Source: Pseudomonas moorei
GTDB lineage: Bacteria > Pseudomonadota > Gammaproteobacteria > Pseudomonadales > Pseudomonadaceae
NCBI RefSeq assembly: GCF_008801475.1
Contig: NZ_VZPP01000023.1
Location: forward strand, 1 to 59,956
Reading direction: 5' to 3'
DNA length: 59,956 nucleotides
Under the pieces are notes generated by a model. That model saw only the letters and a list, made by a program, of their open reading frames with translations. It did not search any database and was not told the DNA's origin. Each line of letters begins with the position of its first letter. Position 1 is the first letter of the stretch. This document shows positions 1-8,432 of this stretch, piece after piece. The translations under genes were made by a program, and so were the position numbers.

Positions 1-123
1 TTTATCGGTATTACCGACGTCACGGTGGTCGCCGCCGAAGGGGAAGAGTCTGAAGCACGCTCTTTCGCAGTGTCCGCCGCCGAGGCTGAACAGCGCCTAC
101 TGGCGCTGGTCAGGTCGTTCTAG
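1..123 (+). CDS. azoR: FMN-dependent NADH-azoreductase, C-terminal fragment
   Basis: Only the last 40 codons and the TAG stop lie in the window; the 5' part is off the left edge. The peptide begins FIGITDVTVVAAEG, which resembles the conserved end of AzoR flavoproteins (the 'FIGI(T/D)DV..(I/V)xAEG' stretch before the last helix). AzoR is a cytoplasmic flavodoxin-fold quinone/azo reductase using NADH and FMN. The stop is immediately followed by the ATG of the SMR transporter, so the two genes are probably co-transcribed. The call rests on a short segment. Confidence 0.6.
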   Translation, partial: FIGITDVTVVAAEGEESEARSFAVSAAEAEQRLLALVRSF

Positions 124-429
124 ATGGCCTGGCTGTGGTTGCTGATCGCGGCCGGGTTTGAAGTGACCTTTGCCATGGGCATGAAGTACGCCGAGGGCTT
201 CACCCGGCCTTGGCCGTCGCTGGTGACCGTCGTGGCGGCGGTGGGCGGGATCTACTTCCTGACCCTGGCCATGCGCGAGTTGCCGGTGAGCATCGCTTAC
301 CCGATCTGGACCGCCATCGGGTCATTGGGCACGGTGTTTCTCGGGTTTGCGCTGTTGGGCGAAAGCCTGACTCTGCTCAAAGTGCTGTCGGTCGGGCTGA
401 TCGTCGCCGGGGTGGTGGGGCTGAAGTAG
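124..429 (+). CDS. SMR-family small multidrug/guanidinium exporter (SugE/Gdx-like)
   Basis: 101-residue inner-membrane protein with four hydrophobic segments filling its whole length, the size and layout of small multidrug resistance proteins, which act as antiparallel dimers coupled to proton import. The conserved membrane glutamate is at residue 13 (AAGFEV), followed by KYAEGFTR, a pattern of the SugE/Gdx guanidinium branch rather than EmrE. Other SMR landmarks are AYPIWTAIG and the final GLK. The ATG directly abuts the azoR stop, implying translational coupling. Exact substrate (guanidinium, quaternary ammonium or another cation) cannot be read from sequence. A second SMR gene was not seen next to it, as expected for SugE-type homodimers. 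Confidence 0.85.
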   Translation: MAWLWLLIAAGFEVTFAMGMKYAEGFTRPWPSLVTVVAAVGGIYFLTLAMRELPVSIAYPIWTAIGSLGTVFLGFALLGESLTLLKVLSVGLIVAGVVGLK

Positions 430-537
430 GCTGGATGGCATAAACTGGTGCATGAGTTGTCATCTTTGCTGGCGATGCTAGGCGAGTTTTTTGCTTTGCG
501 CCTTGCATCAGCTCACAGATCATCAGGATGTCCGCCC

Positions 538-1428
538 ATGTCGCACGATTCTGCCCCGCGCTACCCTCTGGTGCTGGTACCGGGAATGCTCGGGTTTGTC
601 CGGTTGCTGCTCTACCCCTATTGGCACGGGATCATTTCCGCGCTGCGTCAGGGTGGGGCGGTAGTGATTGCGGTGCAGGTCTCGCCGCTGCACTCCAGCG
701 AAGTGCGTGGTGAGCAACTCCTGGCGCGGATCGAAGAGATCCTGCGCGAGACAGGGGCCGAGAAGGTCAACCTGATCGGTCATAGCCAGGGCTCGCTGAC
801 CGCCCGGTACGCCGCCGCCAAGCGCCCTGACCGGGTTGCTTCAGTCACGTCGGTGGCAGGGCCGAATCATGGTTCGGAGCTGGCGGATTACCTGCACGAA
901 CACTATCCCCATGACAGCGTCAGAGGACGCATGCTCAGCGGCCTGCTCCGTTGGATCGCGGCGCTGATGAGCCTGCTCGAAACCGGCTATCGCGGGCCGA
1001 AGCTGCCGGTGGATATTCATGCGTCCCATCATTCACTCACCAGTGCAGGCGTGGCGTTGTTCAATCAACGTTATCCACAAGGCCTGCCCGAATTCTGGGG
1101 TGGGCACGGACCGGAAGAAGTCAACGGCGTGCGTTATTACTCCTGGTCCGGGACGTTGCAACCGGGCAAGACCGACCGGGGACGCAATCCGCTTGATGGC
1201 ACCCATCGCAGTTGCCGGTTGTTCGCCAAAACCTTCGTTCGCGAATCCGGGTATTGCGACGGGATGGTCGGGCGTTACAGCTCGCACCTAGGAATGGTGA
1301 TTGGCGACGAGTTTCCGCTGAATCATTTCGACATCGTCAATCAGCCTTGGGGATGGGTGGGCAAGGAGGCCGAACCGATCCGGTTGTTTGTCGAACATGC
1401 GGCACGGTTGAACGCGGCAGGGCTTTAG
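538..1428 (+). CDS. Triacylglycerol lipase, family I (alpha/beta hydrolase)
   Basis: 296 residues from the ATG at 538, preceded by an AGGA-type ribosome site. Family I lipase features are clear: oxyanion-hole stretch LVLVPGMLGF near the N-terminus, nucleophile elbow GHSQG with Ser83, acid Asp241 in CDGMVG, and His263 in NHFD. The 22-residue Asp-to-His spacing and the Asp two residues after the His (a calcium ligand) match Pseudomonas LipA. Unlike secreted LipA there is no signal peptide at this start; an upstream in-frame ATG at 448 adds about 30 residues that do not look like a classical signal. No lif foldase gene follows. It may be a Proteus-type I.1 lipase exported differently, or a cell-associated esterase/lipase. 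Confidence 0.85.
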   Translation: MSHDSAPRYPLVLVPGMLGFVRLLLYPYWHGIISALRQGGAVVIAVQVSPLHSSEVRGEQLLARIEEILRETGAEKVNLIGHSQGSLTARYAAAKRPDRVASVTSVAGPNHGSELADYLHEHYPHDSVRGRMLSGLLRWIAALMSLLETGYRGPKLPVDIHASHHSLTSAGVALFNQRYPQGLPEFWGGHGPEEVNGVRYYSWSGTLQPGKTDRGRNPLDGTHRSCRLFAKTFVRESGYCDGMVGRYSSHLGMVIGDEFPLNHFDIVNQPWGWVGKEAEPIRLFVEHAARLNAAGL

Positions 1429-1466
1429 ACCGCGTTCTTGTTTATCTCGGACCACATGGCACGATC

Positions 1467-1499
1467 CCTGTGGGAGCGTGGCTTGCCCGCGATGAGGCC
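1467..1499. repeat. Single REP palindrome
   Basis: Short imperfect palindrome of the GTGGGAGCG..GCTTGCCCGCGA type, in the gap between the convergent lipase and DMT permease genes. It belongs to the same REP family as the paired elements elsewhere in the window, but stands alone here. Confidence 0.75.
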
Positions 1500-1502
1500 A
1501 GA

Positions 1503-2390
1503 TCAGACAGCGTTTGTCTTTCGCCCCAGCACCGTGGTCCACCGCTCGGACAGAATCACCCCACCCAAGGTCAACAGGCCGCCCACCAGGTGATACAGCG
1601 CCAACTGCTCATGCAGCACCACCGCCGCAATGAGCGCGGTGATCAGCGGCAGTAAATTGAAAAACAACGTGGTCCGGCTCGGTCCCAGGCGCACCACGGC
1701 CTGCATCCACGCCAGAGGTGCAACCATCGAAGCCAGCAGGCAGGCGTACAGCACCAATGGAATGTTCTGCAGGGTCAGGCCGACTTTCGGGGAGGCGAGA
1801 AACAGCGGAAACAGCACCACCACCGCGACCAGCACCTGCAAGTACAGCAGCACCAAGGGCGGCAAACGCAGCTGCCATTTTTTCAGCAGCGTGCTGTAAA
1901 TCGCGTAGGCCAGGGTGGCGATCAGCATCATGGCGTCACCCAGGTTCACGCCATGTTCGAGCAGTACCTCCAGGCTGCCGGACGAGACGACCACCAACAC
2001 CCCGGCAAACGACAGCACCGCACCGGCCAGTGCGCCAATGGTCAGGCGCTGGCCCAGACTGATGATTGCCATGGCCAGTGACATCAAGGGCATCAACGAC
2101 AGGATGATGCCCATGTTGGTGGCTGAGGTCAGGCTCGCGGCGAAATACGCCAGGCTTTGGTAAACCGCCATGCCGAGCACGCCGAGGACAAAGATCTTGC
2201 CCAGGTTCGGGCGAATCGCCGGCCAATGGGCGATCACCGGTTTGAGCATGAAGGGCGTGAACAGCAAGCCGGCCAGCAGCCAGCGGTAAAAGCCGATCTC
2301 GGCGGGGAAGATCGCCCCGGCTGACATTTTGGTGATCACGGTATTGCCGGCCCAGATAAAGATGGCCAGCAGGGGATAAGCGTATTGCAT
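1503..2390 (-). CDS. DMT-superfamily EamA-type permease
   Basis: 295-residue inner-membrane protein of about ten hydrophobic helices arranged as two EamA repeats, the standard plan of the drug/metabolite transporter superfamily. The start chosen is the ATG at 2390 (MQYAYPLLAIFIWAGN), where conserved EamA sequence begins; a TTG at 2420 with a GAGG-like site 10 residues upstream is possible. It is transcribed away from the AraC regulator at 2486, which suggests that regulator controls it. Substrate unknown; family members export amino acids, metabolites or toxic compounds. Confidence 0.85.
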   Translation of the reverse strand: MQYAYPLLAIFIWAGNTVITKMSAGAIFPAEIGFYRWLLAGLLFTPFMLKPVIAHWPAIRPNLGKIFVLGVLGMAVYQSLAYFAASLTSATNMGIILSLMPLMSLAMAIISLGQRLTIGALAGAVLSFAGVLVVVSSGSLEVLLEHGVNLGDAMMLIATLAYAIYSTLLKKWQLRLPPLVLLYLQVLVAVVVLFPLFLASPKVGLTLQNIPLVLYACLLASMVAPLAWMQAVVRLGPSRTTLFFNLLPLITALIAAVVLHEQLALYHLVGGLLTLGGVILSERWTTVLGRKTNAV

Positions 2391-2485
2391 CGGGTAAACC
2401 AGAACGTTAATGGAGGGCAATTATCCTCTGTCTGGATACAAGCCTATACTTCGATCCTGACAACCTGCCCCTGAATCCGGACAGC

Positions 2486-3268
2486 ATGACCCGTAAACAC
2501 ATCGACCTGCTGGATTTCAGCGAACTGCCTTCGGCGGTCTACTTCCGTTACGCCGACTTTGATACCCACGAATTCGCCGCGCCGCACCGTCACCCCTGGG
2601 GCACATTGGAGTATGCGGCCCACGGGGTGTTGCACATGGACGTCGACGGCAGCCGTTTCATGTCGCCGCCGCAATACGCGGTGTGGGTGCCGCCGCAAAT
2701 CGAGCACAGTTTCTACAGCCATCAGCCGATCAATTACCGCGCCGTTTGCCTGGCGCCGACGGTCTGTGCCGATCTGCCCCGGCAGGCTTGCACGCTGGCC
2801 ATCAGCGACATCCTCAAGGCGATCCTCAAGGACTTCGCGGCGCGGGATGTGAAGATCCCCGAGCGGGAAGCGGACAAACGCCTGGCCCAGGTCCTGGTGG
2901 ACCAGTTGCAACAGGCACCGGTGCAGGAGTGCTACTTGCCCTACGCCAGCAGTCCCGGGCTGCTGGGCATACTCGAGGCGCTGCAAGCCGACCCCGGGGA
3001 TAACCGGCCACTGGCGGATTGGGCCGGGCAAATACATGTCAGCGAACGCACCCTGGCGCGGCAGTTTGTCCGCGAGCTGGGCATGAGTTTCGGTGAGTGG
3101 CGCCAGCGCTTGCGCTTTCTGACGGCGATTGAGGCGCTGGACAGCCACCGCAGCATTCAGGAGATCGCCTTCGATCTGGGGTACAGCACAGGCTCGGCGT
3201 TTATCGCGATGTTTCAGCGCCAGGCTGGATGTACACCCGATTACTATCGGCGCAACAAGATGTTTTAA
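2486..3268 (+). CDS. AraC-family transcriptional regulator with cupin sensor domain
   Basis: 260 residues. The N-terminal half is a cupin-like sensor (HRHPWGTLEYAAHGVLHMDV, then PPQIEHSFY); the C-terminal third (about residues 165-258) carries two helix-turn-helix motifs ending in the AraC signature DLGYSTGSAFIAMFQRQAGCTPDYYR. It is probably a DNA-binding activator/repressor responding to a small ligand. It is divergent from the EamA permease at 1503-2390 with about 95 bases between starts, the usual arrangement for a regulator of an exporter. Ligand not deducible. Confidence 0.9.
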   Translation: MTRKHIDLLDFSELPSAVYFRYADFDTHEFAAPHRHPWGTLEYAAHGVLHMDVDGSRFMSPPQYAVWVPPQIEHSFYSHQPINYRAVCLAPTVCADLPRQACTLAISDILKAILKDFAARDVKIPEREADKRLAQVLVDQLQQAPVQECYLPYASSPGLLGILEALQADPGDNRPLADWAGQIHVSERTLARQFVRELGMSFGEWRQRLRFLTAIEALDSHRSIQEIAFDLGYSTGSAFIAMFQRQAGCTPDYYRRNKMF

Positions 3269-3372
3269 CCAACTTGTTGAGATGTTTCATACAGCATTAT
3301 CCGAATCAAGCTGCACAGGAGCAGGTTTGAGGCGCTGTAGGCTTCGGCGCTCTTTATATAAGTTTGCGGGTA

Positions 3373-6300
3373 ATGATTGTGAAAAAATTATTATTAAATT
3401 CCGAGCGTGTTCCGGAAACTCCCGATATTGAACGCCGGGAAAGTATTCATTCCACTTTTATCAATGGCGCTATTCCCGACTGGGTAACCAGTGCCTCTCT
3501 CCAGCGAATAGGCGATTTGCGCACAGCCCCTAAAATTCTTCCCGAATGGAGCAAGACGGCATCCTACCTGGAGCATTTGGCCGCGAAAGACACCATGCAG
3601 GCCAGTTGGCAGGCACAGAGCCGGGTCGATCAAATGCTTGGGAAACTGCAAGATGTGGTGTCCTTCGCCCAGCCATTGCTGACCCGTGCCCTCAATGAGC
3701 AGTACGGTCTGATGCTGGATGTTCGTGAAACTTTTTTGCGCTTGTATTACCCGGCTAAAACATCGCCATGGACGATTAACGTCACAGGGGGAGTCAGTAG
3801 TCGAACCGTCTCTTTAATTGATGCATCACTGCAAAACTTTGCCGAAAGTGAAGTGTTTACCGGCGACTCTTCCTTTATCACCAGGCCTGACGAAGTCGGC
3901 CGCTTTGAAATAAAAAAGTTGGGTATAACGGTCGAGCAGTTCAAGGCGCTGTGCCGAACGCTGGATATAGGCGCCCGGTACCAAACCTATCTGCAAAGTT
4001 ATCTGATGCCCGAAGAAGCCACTGCCCGGGCGTTACTGCGCAAGCACATTATCGCCAGCCAGCAGAGCGCCATGAAAGCCGCAGCACATCTGGCGTTGAT
4101 GAAAAAAGACATCGGGGCCGAGGCGTACCTGACGGTATTGAACATGGTCCTGGGCAAGCGGGGCATTGTGTTTGATGGCGCACCTGCACGCTTCTATCAC
4201 TTGAACATGCTCGACACCCGCCTGACCGGGGTTGTGCTGATCGCCGCCGATATCGACACGCCCGGTGCCAATGTCCGACGCGTCATTGCCTATGTACCGC
4301 ACGATCCGGAGCATCCGCTGAAGGAGTATGCCTCGTCGGTCGACTTCGTGCGGGAGCTGACTCGCCAGTTGCAGGGCAATGATCAGGCGTCCCCTGCATC
4401 CCGTCGAAGCTATCAGGCGTTTTTCAGTCGATTTGTGGACCACGGGCAGCGTGGTCATTTTTTCGCCGCACTCAACGCGAAATTGTGGCAAGTCACCTAT
4501 CACGGTGCGCAGCCTGGCTCCAGTTTGCCTGCCTGGCGCGAAACCCGGGTGGAACGCCCGGACCTGCGATTCACCACCCTGTCGTTCGAAAGCGATACAG
4601 CCAATCGCTTTGACGGCGACCTTTGGTCTTATCTTTATCAGCGGCAGGTGGACAAGATCCTTTCTGACGGGCGTGCGCTGGCCGTGTCCAGCGCCGATGC
4701 GGACAGTGCCGCAAGATGGGCCTGGATAGAAAACCTGGAAAAAATGCTCACCGACATCATGGAAGTGGCCCTGTTCGTCGCCACGCCATTTGTGCCGGTG
4801 CTGGGCGAGCTGATGCTGGGGTACGTCGTCTATCAACTGGTTGACGGGGTCGTGGAGGGTGTCGTCGAGCTCGCCGAGGGCGAGTACGTGGAAGCCGCAG
4901 AACATCTGCTGGGCGTCGCTGAAAACCTCATTCAGTTGGGCACCCTTGCCGTTGGAGGGGGTCTTGCCACCCAAGTAGTGAAACCCCGGTTGTCGTCCTT
5001 TCTTGAAGGGGCCCGTCCCGTGACGCTGAGAACTGGTGAGCAGCGGCTATGGGGGCAAAATCTGCGGCCCTACCAGCAACAGAACCTGCGTCTGGCGGCG
5101 GACTCCAAACCTGACCTCTACGGCCTGCATCAACACCAGGGCAGGCAGATTCTGCCTCTGGATGACGGCCATTTCGAACTCAAGGTTGATTCGCGGACCG
5201 GCAAGCACCGCGTTCAGCATCCGACCCGCCCCGAGGCCTATCAGCCGGTGGCGGAGAGTAACGGCACGGGCGCATTTGTGATCGAGGGCGAGAAACCCCA
5301 TGCCTGGGATGCCGATACGCTGATCAAGCGACTCGGCCCGTCGGTAGAAGGTTTGACGGACAGGCTCGGTGAGATCCGCACGGTCAGCCGTGCGGATATC
5401 GGTGCGCTTGTACGCATGTACGCCGATAACGAACGGGCAATCCCTTTGCTGAGCGATACGGTGACCCGGTTCAGCATCGACCGGGATATCCACACCTTCA
5501 TCCGAAACATCGGCAGCGCTCGCGCACAGGATTATCTGCAGGCCGATCCACTCTGGCAGTTTCAACTGCTGGACGGTTTGTGGCCCGGCAGAGCCATTGA
5601 GCTCAAGGGGGCCGATGGCCGTGTGTTGTACGCCATCGGGGCCGGTGAAGAGCCGGTGTCTTTCCCGGCGGATCAAGCGGCGGATACCGACCTGATCGAC
5701 ACCTTGCTGTTGCTTCTCGATGATGCCCAGACCCGGCAACTGCTGGGTGATGAACCCGATGCAGCGGTCGGCAGCCGTATGCAGAATGCCGAGCGTTTGA
5801 GGAGGCAGCTCGCGAAACGGGCCGAACAGCGCAAGGCGTCTTTGTTCGACAGGCGTTACCGAAGCGTCGAGCGCGCCGTCAGTGCCGAGGCGAGGTTCAT
5901 CCAGGACCAGGTCGCTGGATTGCCTGGTGTCGTTGCACAAGAGCTGTTGGCGCTGGCGCGTCCGGAGGAATTGCAGGCGCTCAAGTTGCGCAGGCTTCCC
6001 GAACGACTTGAGGGTTTCGCCCATTGGGCGCTCAGGGATGTGCGAATCAGTCGTGCGTACGAGGGCTTTTATCTGGAGTCGGTCGACAACTCGGACTTCG
6101 ACGCCCTGGCGCTGCACTCGCTGGAAAACCTGCCTGGCTGGAATGCCGATGTCAGGATTGAGCTGCGTCACTACCGCTTCGACGGGAAAAAACTGGACAG
6201 CATCGGTCGTGATGACGCTGCGATTCGACGAACGCTTGTGGTGAGCGACAACGGGTTTTTCCAGGCGTGTGACGAGCAAGGCGACGTCCTGCATTCAGGC

Positions 6301-7800
6301 GGTGATTTGTTTACCTCGATCTTGCAGGCGTTACCCGATGCCGAGCGAAATGCGTTGCAGATTCAAATCGGCCAGGGCCCGGCCCTGAAAGCGGCATTGC
6401 GTCAGCACGCCCTGAAACCCTACAGGCTGTTAAGTGTTCTTAGCGATTTGCCGGAGTTGAAAGCGCCGACTTTCGACCCGGCGATCATGCGCCTGCGTGG
6501 GGGAGCCCCCGCGCAGGCGAGCGAACTCGCGCAATTGCAAAAGGTTGAGCAAGACTGTCTGGAATTCGTCAACGGCGCATTCCATCCAAGTGTTCCTCCG
6601 ATTGCACGATACGACTACCTGCGCGGCTTGAAGCTGATGTACGACAGCTTGTCCCTCGATTGCTGGGACTCACTCTGGCATGGCCTTTCCAAGGCGAACG
6701 GGGAGGGCCCCGAGGCCAATCTGCGAACAGTACAAAGCATCGAAGTGTTGCCTGACCTTAAAAAGCTGATGTCGCCCGAACAGTACGACGCATTGATCGG
6801 GCGACTGTTCACCGAGGACGGTTTGGTGGCGCTCACGGAATCCGAGCGCAATCTGGGTGCCCACGCCCGCAATCTCGAGCAAACCGGACGCCTGGAGGCG
6901 TATCAGACGCTGCAACGCGCTGTGAGGGACAACACTCCGACGTCCAGCGAGCGGTGGGTCGAGTTGGAAAAATATGCAGACAAGGTGCGATCAGTCGTCA
7001 CGACGGCAGCACAGCCAACGGAAGTGACGCCCCAGGTCATGGCCAATTTGCGCCAGGCACAGCGTGCCATCTATCGAGCCAGGGAACTGTTGCCTCTCTC
7101 GGGCAACCAATTGCCGGGCATCTGGGAAAACGGCGGCTCGGCGATCGCGAAAATCAAGGGGCTGCGAGGGCTGGACCTGCAAGAAGGGGAATTCACCGCA
7201 CGCTTGACCATTGCCGAACATGCGCGCAAAGCCATTGAAATCAAGGGGGGTAACTGTTCGGAAAACTCCAAGGTGACCTTTGCGCTGTTGGCCAGCCAGC
7301 CGAGAGTCTCCCGGGTCCACCTCGTCAAAGCCACTGCCTTCGATCATCAGTACGTGGTGATCGGCGATGACTTGACCAATCTCAAGCAGCTGGTCGTTGC
7401 TGATTCCTGGCCGGAGTTCCCTGTCGCCCATACGGCGGACAACGGCTATTTCCAGTTCGAACTGCCGCCCATTGAAACCCTCGAGCCAGGTCCGGCAAGC
7501 GCGGAATTCGCCTTTATCAACGATGTCCCGGCGGGTCGGGCTGCGCTGCCGGAGGTTTCGCAGAGCAACACCTTCCGGCAGATAAAAATCAACAAATTGT
7601 ACAAGTCGGGGGCTTACGCCCAGTTCACGTCTTTGAAGGCGTTGGGCACGCAATACAGTCTGCCAGGGGAGGTCGGGGTGTCGTTCGAGCGATTGCCCGT
7701 TTCCGTGATCGAAAAACGCATTTTGTCCTGGGAAGGCTATAACCAGGCATTCAGGGACTTGTTGGCCGAAGAGCCCGCAATCGAACCCCCGACGCAATGA
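3373..7800 (+). CDS. Giant DUF6543 (dermonecrotic-toxin-domain) protein with a candidate Cys-His-Asp catalytic module
   Basis: 1475 residues from ATG 3373 (TTG 3364 and GTG 3379 are alternatives; no strong ribosome site). No signal peptide. Colinear with the 1749-residue protein at 13868: shared landmarks include YVPHDPEHPLKEY (residue 307), YQAFFSRF, a long hydrophobic helical stretch (about 463-540), QHPTRPEAYQP, and MRLRGG (1039). Where the other protein continues into LRR-NEL, this one has its own C-terminal module with GGNCSEN (Cys1295), DHQYVVIGD (His1325) and VVADSW (Asp1344). That order is seen in papain-like and transglutaminase-like proteases and in PMT/SseI-type deamidases. Inference: an effector or toxin delivered into other cells, C-terminal module enzymatic. 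No hrp-box, secretion apparatus or immunity gene is visible nearby. Confidence 0.8.
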   Translation: MIVKKLLLNSERVPETPDIERRESIHSTFINGAIPDWVTSASLQRIGDLRTAPKILPEWSKTASYLEHLAAKDTMQASWQAQSRVDQMLGKLQDVVSFAQPLLTRALNEQYGLMLDVRETFLRLYYPAKTSPWTINVTGGVSSRTVSLIDASLQNFAESEVFTGDSSFITRPDEVGRFEIKKLGITVEQFKALCRTLDIGARYQTYLQSYLMPEEATARALLRKHIIASQQSAMKAAAHLALMKKDIGAEAYLTVLNMVLGKRGIVFDGAPARFYHLNMLDTRLTGVVLIAADIDTPGANVRRVIAYVPHDPEHPLKEYASSVDFVRELTRQLQGNDQASPASRRSYQAFFSRFVDHGQRGHFFAALNAKLWQVTYHGAQPGSSLPAWRETRVERPDLRFTTLSFESDTANRFDGDLWSYLYQRQVDKILSDGRALAVSSADADSAARWAWIENLEKMLTDIMEVALFVATPFVPVLGELMLGYVVYQLVDGVVEGVVELAEGEYVEAAEHLLGVAENLIQLGTLAVGGGLATQVVKPRLSSFLEGARPVTLRTGEQRLWGQNLRPYQQQNLRLAADSKPDLYGLHQHQGRQILPLDDGHFELKVDSRTGKHRVQHPTRPEAYQPVAESNGTGAFVIEGEKPHAWDADTLIKRLGPSVEGLTDRLGEIRTVSRADIGALVRMYADNERAIPLLSDTVTRFSIDRDIHTFIRNIGSARAQDYLQADPLWQFQLLDGLWPGRAIELKGADGRVLYAIGAGEEPVSFPADQAADTDLIDTLLLLLDDAQTRQLLGDEPDAAVGSRMQNAERLRRQLAKRAEQRKASLFDRRYRSVERAVSAEARFIQDQVAGLPGVVAQELLALARPEELQALKLRRLPERLEGFAHWALRDVRISRAYEGFYLESVDNSDFDALALHSLENLPGWNADVRIELRHYRFDGKKLDSIGRDDAAIRRTLVVSDNGFFQACDEQGDVLHSGGDLFTSILQALPDAERNALQIQIGQGPALKAALRQHALKPYRLLSVLSDLPELKAPTFDPAIMRLRGGAPAQASELAQLQKVEQDCLEFVNGAFHPSVPPIARYDYLRGLKLMYDSLSLDCWDSLWHGLSKANGEGPEANLRTVQSIEVLPDLKKLMSPEQYDALIGRLFTEDGLVALTESERNLGAHARNLEQTGRLEAYQTLQRAVRDNTPTSSERWVELEKYADKVRSVVTTAAQPTEVTPQVMANLRQAQRAIYRARELLPLSGNQLPGIWENGGSAIAKIKGLRGLDLQEGEFTARLTIAEHARKAIEIKGGNCSENSKVTFALLASQPRVSRVHLVKATAFDHQYVVIGDDLTNLKQLVVADSWPEFPVAHTADNGYFQFELPPIETLEPGPASAEFAFINDVPAGRAALPEVSQSNTFRQIKINKLYKSGAYAQFTSLKALGTQYSLPGEVGVSFERLPVSVIEKRILSWEGYNQAFRDLLAEEPAIEPPTQ

Positions 7801-7890
7801 TCCTTTATGACTGGAGGAAGGTGTAACCAGGCTTGACTACACTCCTCGGGGAGGCCGCATCGTTCGATGCGGCGACAAGGAGATAACTCC

Positions 7891-8199
7891 ATGAAGATAT
7901 TGCGTGTCCCTTTGTTGATGATCGGTTTGCTGCTCTGTTCCCAAGGGTTTGCCACCACTGACCAACAGAACAAGATGACCACTTGCAATGCCGACGCTAC
8001 CGCTAAAAACCTCAAGGGCGATGAGCGCAAAGCCTTCATGAGTAATTGCCTCAAGGCTGCGCCGGCGGCCAACGATGCCGGCAAAGCCTTGACCCCTCAG
8101 CAAGAGAAAATGAAAACCTGCAACGCCGACGCTACCGCCAAAGCCCTCAAGGGTGACGCGCGCAAGGCGTTCATGAGTGATTGCCTGAAGAAAAAATAA
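7891..8199 (+). CDS. psiF: PsiF repeat protein, secreted
   Basis: 102 residues with a cleavable signal peptide (MKILRVPLLMIGLLLCSQGFA) and two PsiF repeats, each of the form KMxTCNADATAKxLKGDxRKAFMSxCLK, with cysteines at residue 32 and 77 and a second Cys near each repeat end. The layout suggests one disulfide per repeat and a periplasmic location. PsiF was named as phosphate-starvation inducible in E. coli; its biochemical role is unknown. The start is fixed by a strong AAGGAG at 7877-7882. Located 90 bases after the giant protein gene in the same direction; functional connection not evident. Confidence 0.9.
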   Translation: MKILRVPLLMIGLLLCSQGFATTDQQNKMTTCNADATAKNLKGDERKAFMSNCLKAAPAANDAGKALTPQQEKMKTCNADATAKALKGDARKAFMSDCLKKK

Positions 8200-8230
8200 A
8201 CACTCAGCTGAAATTGCGGGGGAGCTGTGA

Positions 8231-8312
8231 GGGCCTCTTCGCGAGCAGGCTCGCTCCCACAATGGAACTGAGCACACAGGACTCAATGTGGGAGCCAGCT
8301 CGCGAAGAGGCC
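8231..8312. repeat. Inverted pair of REP elements (REPIN-like)
   Basis: Two REP cores in opposite orientation (CTCTTCGCGAGCAGGCTCGCTCCCAC read one way, its near-mirror GTGGGAGCCAGCTCGCGAAGAG the other) separated by about 20 bases. The outer arms GGCCTCTTCGCGAG / CTCGCGAAGAGGCC match closely, so a long hairpin can form downstream of psiF. Confidence 0.85.
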
Positions 8313-8432
8313 GGTCAAGGTACTGCAAAAAAACCTGAACCTGAGACCAAGGTCGCCCCACACAATCCCTAGTGCTGCCACCGGATCGCTGGCAGACTGC
8401 CCATCCTTTTACGCCGTTCGTTTTGAGGCTGT

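Noticed and set aside
3269..3372. HrpL-dependent promoter upstream of the first giant effector-like gene
   Set aside because: No GGAACC followed by CCAC at the proper spacing was found; the TATATA near 3355 lacks a -35 at 17 bases.
3433..3700. Start of the first giant protein considered as frameshifted from the AraC gene tail
   Set aside because: A clean AraC stop at 3268 and about 100 bases of non-coding sequence separate them; no overlap of domains.
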